The notes beneath the pieces were generated by a model that saw only the letters and a list, made by a program, of their open reading frames with translations, did not search any database and had not been told where the DNA came from. The position numbers and the translations under genes were made by a program. Positions 1 to 6,051 of a DNA stretch of 13,105 bases are shown piece after piece; position 1 is the first letter of the stretch; the number at the start of each line of letters is the position of its first letter. The stretch lies in the NCBI GenBank assembly GCA_002388885.1, contig DGNI01000140.1:48630-61734 (forward strand), in the 5' to 3' direction. The DNA is from Parvularculaceae bacterium UBA4496 (lineage in GTDB: Bacteria; Pseudomonadota; Alphaproteobacteria; Caulobacterales; Parvularculaceae).

Positions 1-1824
1 GTTATCGAAACCACGACGGCGCGCCTCGCGACTCCAATGGCCGGGTTTTGATCGCGGCGCGTCGCATACGGACATATTGGTTTCCAGACGCCAGACATGA
101 GCGCCGCGGCGGCGCTGGCGTATGCACAAATCTTCCATGTCCAGAGAAATCAGATCGCCGCGAAATCCCCCCGCCGCCTCAAAAGCCGAAGCGCGCACAA
201 ACGCGCCGGGGCCTGTGGTCATGACGATTTCACCCGGGGTTTCGTTTCTTTGCTGTTCTTTGACGGTTAAGTTTTCCGGCGAAGCGCCGCTGCGACCGCT
301 CGACATTCCCTCGATGACCGCAACTTCAGGCCGCCGCTCCATGAACTTTTCCGCCGCAGCAATCCAGTCGGGGTCAAGTGCGGCGCCGGCGTCGAGAAAC
401 TGCACATATTCAAGTTGCGGCGTCAGTTTTTTCAGGTGCCTGTAACCGGCGTTGCGCGCCCGGCCGCCGGTCTGAAGCGGCTTGCCGTCATTCTCGACAA
501 TAACTGCGCCGGCTTTCCGCGCCGTCGAAACCGCATCCTGCATCGGAACCAGCGGCGCAAACACAACGGCCCGCCCGTCGGCGACCGAACGGATTGCCGC
601 TTCGGGCGAAACCTTGGGATCTACGCCGACAATTACAACGCCCGTGACAGGCGCCGCGACCTCGGCCGCCTTTTGTTTTGTAGCATTTTCCGTCTCCGGC
701 GCCGGTTGCGGCGCGCGCGCAGCCAGTTCAGTGGATGTAACAGCGCCCGCCGTAACGCTCATCTGCGCCGCAATGCCGCCTGAAGACGCTTCGACATCCG
801 CCAAGGTTTTGACCGGGATCGGCGCAGCTTGTTCGCGGCGCGGCTCAGGTCGAGGGTTTGGCCTCTTCGCCGTTTCGTCCACGCCGTTGCGCGGCTGATT
901 CATGTGCGGCGGTGTTTTTTTTTCAGCCTCGACTTCTTCGTCAACGAATGCATCCGGGCCTTTGCGAGCGTTCGATGCAATCGGCGCGGCCGCATCCTTA
1001 TCGGACGCAATTCCAAAAACGCCGTAGGCTTTCTTGTCGCGAATGACGTTACGGATGGTTTCAACGCCAACCACCAGGTCTTCGGCGGAAAAGGCGTAAA
1101 CCAGCGCCGTGTCGGCGATGACGTTGATGACCCGCGGCACCCCGCGCGATTGTTCCGCGATCTGGTCGATGGCGCGCTCGGTAAAAATCCGCCGCCGGCA
1201 GCCCGCAATCGAAAGCCGCGTTTCGATATAGGATTGTACTTCCTCGCGGCTGAGCGGCGTCAAATGAAAATCAGAACCGACGCGCTGCGTCAGCTGCAAC
1301 AATTCCGGGCGGTTCAAGACATCTTTCAACTGCGGCTGCCCGACGAGGATTAGCTGCAGGAGCTGATCCTTGCCGGCATTGATGTTGGACAAGAGCCGCA
1401 GCTCTTCGAGCATGTCGATTGAAAGGTTTTGCGCCTCATCGATAATGAGAACGATGCGCCTTCCCTTGGCGTACTCGCCAATGAAGAACGATTGCAACTG
1501 CGAAAACAGCGCGACATGGCTTGAATCATTGAAAGGCTGGCCGAGCGCCATCAGCACCCAGCTCAAAAGATCGCCGCGGCCGGCCTGTACGTTCGATAAC
1601 AACGCAACAGTGTGACTGTCTGAAAGCTGATCGAGCAGGCGATGAATGAGCGTGGTTTTCCCGCAGCCGACCTCGCCGGTTACAACCGAAATACCGGCGT
1701 GATTGAGCACGCCGTATTCGAGCATGGCGTAAGCCAGCCGATGCGTCCTGCCCCAATAGAGAAAAGATGGGTCGGGCTGGATCGAAAACGGCTTTTCCGA
1801 AAGACCGAAAAACTGCTCGTACAT
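1..1824 (-). CDS. XrtA/PEP-CTERM-associated AAA ATPase fused to a GT2-like (probably pseudo-glycosyltransferase) domain; 3' end outside window
   Basis: I translated this frame by hand; it stays open for 608 codons to the left edge, so the C-terminus is missing. Residues 1-260 are an ExeA/GspA-type secretion ATPase. They begin MYEQFFGLSEKPF, the usual start of the XrtA/PEP-CTERM-locus ATPases. Walker A is GEVGCGKTT (50-58), Walker B is IVLIIDEAQ (ending 132), and GVPRVIN (228-234) fits sensor 2. Residues 265-390 are a Pro/Ala/Glu-rich linker. Residues 394-608 resemble the GT2 family with an RARN-G motif (455-460) and a DxD-like strand (FLDAG, 470-474), ending in an MED-LCIRQRRRG helix (563 on). 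Family members I know are about 270-350 residues and unfused. The start has no clear ribosome binding site, but the conserved N-terminus fixes it. It lies 70 bases after the TPR gene, probably in the same operon. It probably energises or regulates EPS assembly at the inner membrane (inference). ATPase identity is firm; the GT2 assignment is good; activity of the GT2 part is doubtful. Confidence 0.88.
   Translation of the reverse strand, partial: MYEQFFGLSEKPFSIQPDPSFLYWGRTHRLAYAMLEYGVLNHAGISVVTGEVGCGKTTLIHRLLDQLSDSHTVALLSNVQAGRGDLLSWVLMALGQPFNDSSHVALFSQLQSFFIGEYAKGRRIVLIIDEAQNLSIDMLEELRLLSNINAGKDQLLQLILVGQPQLKDVLNRPELLQLTQRVGSDFHLTPLSREEVQSYIETRLSIAGCRRRIFTERAIDQIAEQSRGVPRVINVIADTALVYAFSAEDLVVGVETIRNVIRDKKAYGVFGIASDKDAAAPIASNARKGPDAFVDEEVEAEKKTPPHMNQPRNGVDETAKRPNPRPEPRREQAAPIPVKTLADVEASSGGIAAQMSVTAGAVTSTELAARAPQPAPETENATKQKAAEVAAPVTGVVIVGVDPKVSPEAAIRSVADGRAVVFAPLVPMQDAVSTARKAGAVIVENDGKPLQTGGRARNAGYRHLKKLTPQLEYVQFLDAGAALDPDWIAAAEKFMERRPEVAVIEGMSSGRSGASPENLTVKEQQRNETPGEIVMTTGPGAFVRASAFEAAGGFRGDLISLDMEDLCIRQRRRGAHVWRLETNMSVCDAPRSKPGHWSREARRRGFDN
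915..923 (-). other. A9 homopolymer (coding strand) at the ATPase/linker junction, possible slippage site
   Basis: The coding strand reads GAA AAA AAA ACA at codons 301-304, a run of nine A containing the A-AAA-AAA pattern. It lies after the complete ATPase domain and before the GT2-like domain. Loss of one A leads to TGA within five codons (product about 307 residues). Gain of one A leads to TGA after about 23 codons (about 326 residues). Both products would be ATPase only. The run itself is visible; slippage at this site is inference. Confidence 0.4.
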
Positions 1825-1894
1825 AGTGTTAACGGTTCCAATCGGCGTTCGGGCCGCCGCAACGCGTACAAACGGTCGCGAGCGGACGCACGGG

Positions 1895-4348
1895 CTACAT
1901 CCGGTCTAGCAGCGCCCGCACTTCGTTTTCAAATATGAAATCCGGGCCGCCAAGGGTCAGCGCCTGTTGCAGGCTTTCCCGGGCCGCCTCTTCATCGCCA
2001 CTGGCGAACTGCGCAGCGCCGAGGTGATAACGCATTTCAGCGCTTTCCTCGACTTCGCCGGCAGCCTGGCTCAGATATTCAAGCGCCCGGTCATAATCTC
2101 CGGCGCGGTAATAAGCCCAGCCGACCGTATCGCGGTAATAGGGATTATCGACGTCCTCGAAAGTTTTTGCGATTTCAAGCGCGCGCGCGATGCTCGCTTC
2201 GTCAAGTTGCAGATCGCTTGATAGCGAAACGAAGTTGTTGGCGATGATCCGGTCATCGGGACGCTCGTCAATCAACTCGGAATAGAGTGCGAGCGCTTCG
2301 GCGCGCTCGCCCTGATTGATCAGGACGTCCGCTTTGAAAACACGCATCGCGTAATTTTCCGGCGCCGCGGCAAGGCCCCGTTCGATCAGCGCCGCCGCTT
2401 CATCGAAACGGCTCTCGCCGAGATAATAACGGTATAAAAGCTCATAAGCCTCAGGGCGGGAGGGCGTTTTTTCAATCGCCGTTTCAAGCGTCGAAATATA
2501 TGACTGCCTGTCGTCATTCTGACCGTGAATGCGCGCCAGCAACAACCGTGCGGCGTAGTTTTCTTCATTGGATGCGAGAACACGGTTCAGCAAGGCCTCG
2601 GCTTCGTCATAACGATCCGTACGGATGTACGATGTCACCACCGCCGCAAGCGGCTGGCTTTCAAGCGGTACGGTTTCTTCGCTTGCGTCAAACGCTTCGA
2701 TGACGCTTTCATAATCGCCAAGCCCAACAAAAGCGCGGGACCTGATATTGGCCGCAACCGCATCCTGATTCTCGACCCGCGCCAGCATCTCCGCAGCTTC
2801 TTCAGCCCCGCGCCAGTCCTGTCTCGCTAGACGGATAGAGGCGAGCAGTTTTAAATTTTCAACGTCGCCAGGATGCGCAGCCAATGAGTCAACAAGCACT
2901 TCTTCTGCACGTTCCGGGTTTTTGCGGCGCAGGAGAAATCTTGCGAATTGCTGGCCGATGCGCGCCGCCTGATCGCTCGCTTCAAAAGCCTTGGCGAATT
3001 CGGCTTGGGCGAAACTGAAATTGTCCTGCTTTTCAAACGCCGCAGACATCAGCACCATGGCGTCATAAGTATCAGGGCTATTGTCGAGCGCCGTACGCAG
3101 GTTGACGATGGCCTGATCGTACTGTTCGTCATCGATCTGCAGGGCAGCGCGCTTGATCAGCGCATCGGTGTTGCGCTCGTCGGCATCAAGAATTTCGTCG
3201 ATCAATGCGGCAGCATTATCCCGCTCGCCGTCTTTTAACAGGAATGCGGCGATCTTGTTCTTGGCCTGAAGTGCAACATCCTGATCATTAGAAGCGGCAA
3301 GCCGGTCAAGCATTGCGCGCGCCGCCTGAAAATCGTCTTCCTCGATGTGGAAGTCCACCATGGAAAATTTGAGCTTGGTGTTTTCCGGCTCAGCCTCGAT
3401 ATACTGATTGAGCTGCGTTTCAGCGGCGGACGAACCGTCTGCGCGTTTAATGACGCGTACGACATTGAGTTTAGCGTTAAGGTTCTCCGGCTCTAGCTCT
3501 GCGATCGCCCGAAACTGTTCAAGCGCGCCGTCTAGATCATTGCGGCGAACGAGGTCTTGGGCATAGACACGACGGTAAGCGGGTTCCTCAGGGAAAAGCT
3601 CGATGAGCTCTGCATAGGCTTGCTGTGTTTCGTCCTGACGGCCCAGCGTATTCAGGACATGAATACGCAGGAGTTGCAGAACGGCGATCTTCGGATCGGC
3701 CGCCAGCGCCGTGTTGATTTCCTCAAGCGCGCCTTCAAAATCGCCTTCAATGGAACGTTCGGTGGCGAGAACCGTGACCGCCTCAGCGTTTGCAGGGTCT
3801 TCAGCAATGACCCCGCGCGCCAGTTCCACGGCGCCGGCGTTGTCACCAATCTTCAAAAGCACTGCCGCCTTCAGCGCCTGCGCATCAAGACTGTTGGGGT
3901 CGAGCTCCAGAGCCTTTTCGGCCTGTTCGAGTGCAGACGTTTCGTCACTGCCGACAAGATAAAGTTTTCCGAGTTTGATTTGCGCGTCGATCTGAGTGGA
4001 ATCAAGACGAACGATGTTCTGCAGAATTCCGAACATCGCCTGAAAGTCCTTGCGCTGTTCGGCGATTTCGGCGAGCCCAAGCAGCGAAGGCACGTGCGCT
4101 TCATCAATCTTGAGGGCGTTTTGAAACTGGATGTAGGCCTTGGGCAAATCGCCCTCTACCAGAAATTCGGCGCCCTCCTGGCTGTAACGCTCAACCTTTT
4201 GCTCCGGCGACGCACATGCGGCTGCAAGCGCCAGCATGGATACGGCTATCAGCCGGAAAGCCCGCTTGCGCCCTTTGAAAGGCATTAATTCGCTTTTCGT
4301 CACCGTCATGGTCTCCACCCTTGTTACTCGACCGCCATCGTTTGCCAC
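1895..4348 (-). CDS. prsT: PrsT-like TPR-repeat lipoprotein of the XrtA/PEP-CTERM EPS system
   Basis: A protein of about 817 residues made almost wholly of tandem TPR-type helical hairpins. The recurring pattern is A..L..G....A......AL...P, for example around ALKIDEAHVP, ALELDPNSLDA and, near the C-terminus, DTVGWAYYRAGDYDRALEYL. The N-terminus has a basic stretch (KGRKR), a hydrophobic core and a lipobox ending AAAC followed by Ala, so an outer-membrane lipoprotein facing the periplasm is likely. Length and composition match the PrsT family of exosortase/EPS loci. Its exact role is not settled; scaffolding of EPS or secretion assembly is the usual guess. Start choice: the frame opens at ATG 4372. 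GTG 4348 has TAAGGAG nine bases upstream and is preferred here. ATG 4309 (GGTGGAG close upstream) gives a more compact signal peptide and is the main alternative. It follows the GT26-STAS gene almost directly, and the ATPase gene follows after 70 bases. Confidence 0.9.
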   Translation of the reverse strand: MANDGGRVTRVETMTVTKSELMPFKGRKRAFRLIAVSMLALAAACASPEQKVERYSQEGAEFLVEGDLPKAYIQFQNALKIDEAHVPSLLGLAEIAEQRKDFQAMFGILQNIVRLDSTQIDAQIKLGKLYLVGSDETSALEQAEKALELDPNSLDAQALKAAVLLKIGDNAGAVELARGVIAEDPANAEAVTVLATERSIEGDFEGALEEINTALAADPKIAVLQLLRIHVLNTLGRQDETQQAYAELIELFPEEPAYRRVYAQDLVRRNDLDGALEQFRAIAELEPENLNAKLNVVRVIKRADGSSAAETQLNQYIEAEPENTKLKFSMVDFHIEEDDFQAARAMLDRLAASNDQDVALQAKNKIAAFLLKDGERDNAAALIDEILDADERNTDALIKRAALQIDDEQYDQAIVNLRTALDNSPDTYDAMVLMSAAFEKQDNFSFAQAEFAKAFEASDQAARIGQQFARFLLRRKNPERAEEVLVDSLAAHPGDVENLKLLASIRLARQDWRGAEEAAEMLARVENQDAVAANIRSRAFVGLGDYESVIEAFDASEETVPLESQPLAAVVTSYIRTDRYDEAEALLNRVLASNEENYAARLLLARIHGQNDDRQSYISTLETAIEKTPSRPEAYELLYRYYLGESRFDEAAALIERGLAAAPENYAMRVFKADVLINQGERAEALALYSELIDERPDDRIIANNFVSLSSDLQLDEASIARALEIAKTFEDVDNPYYRDTVGWAYYRAGDYDRALEYLSQAAGEVEESAEMRYHLGAAQFASGDEEAARESLQQALTLGGPDFIFENEVRALLDRM

Positions 4349-4357
4349 TGTTGGATG

Positions 4358-4364
4358 CTCCTTA
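4358..4364 (-). promoter_or_regulatory. Shine-Dalgarno sequence TAAGGAG for the TPR lipoprotein gene
   Basis: On the minus strand TAAGGAG lies just after the stop of the GT26-STAS gene and nine bases before GTG 4348. It is the strongest ribosome binding site in the left operon. It argues for the GTG start over ATG 4372, which lies upstream of this site and so could not use it. Confidence 0.5.
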
Positions 4365-4375
4365 CAATGCATGCG

Positions 4376-5611
4376 CTAAACCGCCGCCTCGCGCTGCATG
4401 GTCTCGCCTGCAGGCTTTTCAGCGCTGTCTCGGTCGCGGGCCGCATAATTCATGTTATTCGCCTTGAAGAGTCGCCGTTGCGACGGACTAGCGCCGACAA
4501 GCACGATCTGGCCGCCGCTGCGGGCGAGGTGCGCTTCAAGCATGAGCACAAGCCCAAGAAATGCGCGATCAAAAGACTCAACCTTGGTAAAATCGAGACA
4601 AACCACCCGGCCCGAAGCCGCACAGGCGCGGAATGCATCGCGCACAGGCGCAAGGCTTTCACGCCGAAGATCGCCGGAAAGCATGACATGCGTTTCATCC
4701 GCCAAATGCCGGACATCCGCAGCCGCTGGCTGACCGCTGTCTGTCAAGCGAACCAGCTGCGGCGCAAGGCAGGTCGCCATGAGGTGAATCAGGCTCAGGC
4801 CATCCTTGAGATACCGCCGCCACAGGGAAGGCTCTTCCTTGATGCGCCATGCCCATTCCAGTCCGGCGCTCTGCATCCATCGCGGCGCGCGGGCAACGCC
4901 GCCGGCCGTAAAGTCGATGACCGCTCCAAGATGGGCCGTCACCGGCGCCGTGAGGCGCTCGCGATTACATTCAATCCATGCCTGTCCTTTTGCCGCGCCC
5001 AAGGCGACGACGACAAAATCCGGCTTGTTTGCATTGATCTCTTTAATAACGGCTTGCGTGCTCATGCTTTCAACGTCGCCATGACCGGGATTTAGAAAGC
5101 CGACCGCACGAACGCCGCCATTTTCATCGTTAACGGCTTTGGCGGCGGCTTCAGCCGCGCCCTCGCGGCCGCCGAAAAAGAAAACCTTTAACTTCGATCC
5201 CACAAATCCGGGGCGGCGGCGCAACGCTTCGAAAAGATCCGAACCAGCAACACGTGAGCGAATCGGTATACCCAAAAGTTTCGCCATCATCACAAGCGGC
5301 GCGCCATCAACAAGACTGAGATCGGCGTTCAAAATCTCCTGTCGAGCTGTGGAGTCTCGAAGCGCGCGAACAAGCCAGTTCACATTGGGCGTGACAAACG
5401 AAAGCTTCCGATTTGCGCGGACAGCCTGGTCGATTGCGGCCATTGCCTGGTCGACGCCCGAAACATCCGCAGGTAGCCCCATGAGACACCAAACGTCGCG
5501 GTCGAAATCATCCTTCGCCAGCGCCGCAGGCTCAGCTGCATCCTGCAAGACGTCATACGCCGTCTGCGTTCCGCCGGAGGTCGTTTCAGGGAGTGGTTCT
5601 GCCATGGTCAC
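4376..5611 (-). CDS. WecG/TagA/CpsF family (GT26) glycosyltransferase with C-terminal STAS domain
   Basis: Residues 42-275 are a GT26 enzyme, the family that transfers ManNAc, ManNAcA or a similar sugar from a UDP-sugar to a lipid-linked saccharide on the cytoplasmic side of the inner membrane. Visible marks are VTPNVNWL (73-80), SLVDGAPLV with the presumed catalytic Asp102, VAGSDLF (121-127), VVVALGAAKGQ (200-210), HLGAVIDFTAG (227-237) and the AP-W / GLEW-WR / EEP-LWRRYLKDG block (242-271), which in TagA mediates membrane attachment. Residues about 300-390 form a STAS fold: VVCLDFTKVESFDRAFLGL, then a helix, GGQIVLVGASPSQRRLF and a final helix. STAS domains usually belong to anti-sigma-factor antagonists, transporters or lipid-transport proteins. 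The phospho-acceptor position normally filled by Ser/Thr (D-S-S-G-L) reads D-R-A-F-L here. Start: GTG 5611 or ATG 5605; neither has a strong ribosome binding site. It is the first gene of the left operon, and its stop lies within 30 bases of the TPR gene start. Confidence 0.88.
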   Translation of the reverse strand: MTMAEPLPETTSGGTQTAYDVLQDAAEPAALAKDDFDRDVWCLMGLPADVSGVDQAMAAIDQAVRANRKLSFVTPNVNWLVRALRDSTARQEILNADLSLVDGAPLVMMAKLLGIPIRSRVAGSDLFEALRRRPGFVGSKLKVFFFGGREGAAEAAAKAVNDENGGVRAVGFLNPGHGDVESMSTQAVIKEINANKPDFVVVALGAAKGQAWIECNRERLTAPVTAHLGAVIDFTAGGVARAPRWMQSAGLEWAWRIKEEPSLWRRYLKDGLSLIHLMATCLAPQLVRLTDSGQPAAADVRHLADETHVMLSGDLRRESLAPVRDAFRACAASGRVVCLDFTKVESFDRAFLGLVLMLEAHLARSGGQIVLVGASPSQRRLFKANNMNYAARDRDSAEKPAGETMQREAAV

Positions 5612-5627
5612 TTAAAATGCCGGTCCC

Positions 5628-5637
5628 GTTGGTTAAC
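5628..5637 (+). repeat. Direct repeat copy 1, GTTGGTTAAC
   Basis: Perfect 10-base match to 5923-5932. It sits close to the start of the minus-strand GT26-STAS operon. The reverse complement contains TTAACCAA, close to the CtrA half-site TTAACC known in alphaproteobacteria. A regulator-binding role is inference. Confidence 0.35.
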
Positions 5638-5922
5638 GCATCAACGGCGTTTCAGTTCGAAACCGGCGACGTCGTTAATAGGTTCTTGCTCGTTTACGCG
5701 CAATTCTATGAGCAAACATGGGGCCAGATTCACCCTGAACGTGTTTTTTACCCTGTTTTCGCCAGCCAAAACTGATATCTGGCGCAACTCTAGTCCGCGT
5801 CTGCAGGCATAACATATTGTTTATATTAGAATTTTTTGATTCGTGATGGGTACATCCGATTTTTATGGAAGGTTTTAGCGAGCGCGCCCAGAATTCAATG
5901 TAAACGCTTCATTCCGGGAAAA

Positions 5923-5941
5923 GTTGGTTAACTCACATTAA
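5923..5941 (+). repeat. Direct repeat copy 2 with TTAA-N6-TTAA
   Basis: GTTGGTTAAC (5923-5932) repeats the element at 5628-5637. Here it extends into TTAA-CTCACA-TTAA (5928-5941), similar to the CtrA consensus TTAA-N7-TTAA but with a spacer one base short. It lies about 110 bases before the exosortase start, a plausible operator position. Binding is inference. Confidence 0.35.
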
Positions 5942-6051
5942 TACATCTCTTGGGCGCCTCATTGATCCGCGGCGCCTTTTTTGCTGATTTGTCATGCTTC
6001 TTCCCGTGCCGCGCGGCAGCGGCCATCAACCAGAGCGAGCAAAACGCCCCT

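Larger units (their letters stand above)
5612..6051. promoter_or_regulatory. Divergent intergenic region between the GT26-STAS operon and the exosortase gene
   Basis: This 440-base stretch separates two divergent EPS transcription units and must hold promoters for both. It contains AT-rich DNA unlike its surroundings (5815-5875, with ATATTG, TATATT and runs of T) and two copies of GTTGGTTAAC. I found no convincing -35/-10 pair and no sigma-54 TGGCAC-N5-TTGC box. The reading frame of the exosortase is open upstream to TTG 5950, but that extension (many Cys/Phe/Arg) looks non-coding. No RNA gene or small ORF is supported. Confidence 0.5.

Noticed and set aside
122..1353. Several plus-strand frames across the ATPase-GT2 gene
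   Set aside because: All are antisense to a continuous minus-strand frame with Walker motifs and GT2 marks; their translations are Arg/Ala-rich and unrecognisable.
3557..4288. A 243-residue open frame on the plus strand opposite the TPR gene
   Set aside because: It is the antisense shadow of a well-supported repeat protein; its translation has no recognisable domain, and its length follows from the GC-rich codon pattern of the opposite strand.
5593..5775. A 60-residue plus-strand frame in the divergent region
   Set aside because: It overlaps the start of the GT26-STAS gene, has no ribosome binding site and shows no conserved pattern I can recognise.
5780..5796. TGGCGC-N5 sequence resembling a sigma-54 -24 element, of interest because some exosortase loci use PrsK/PrsR with sigma-54
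   Set aside because: The -12 part lacks the required GC; no valid TGGCAC-N5-TTGC match was found.
5815..5875. AT-rich stretch with TATATT, as a possible promoter
   Set aside because: No acceptable -35 hexamer lies 16-18 bases upstream of TATATT (5822-5827), so I did not call a promoter.
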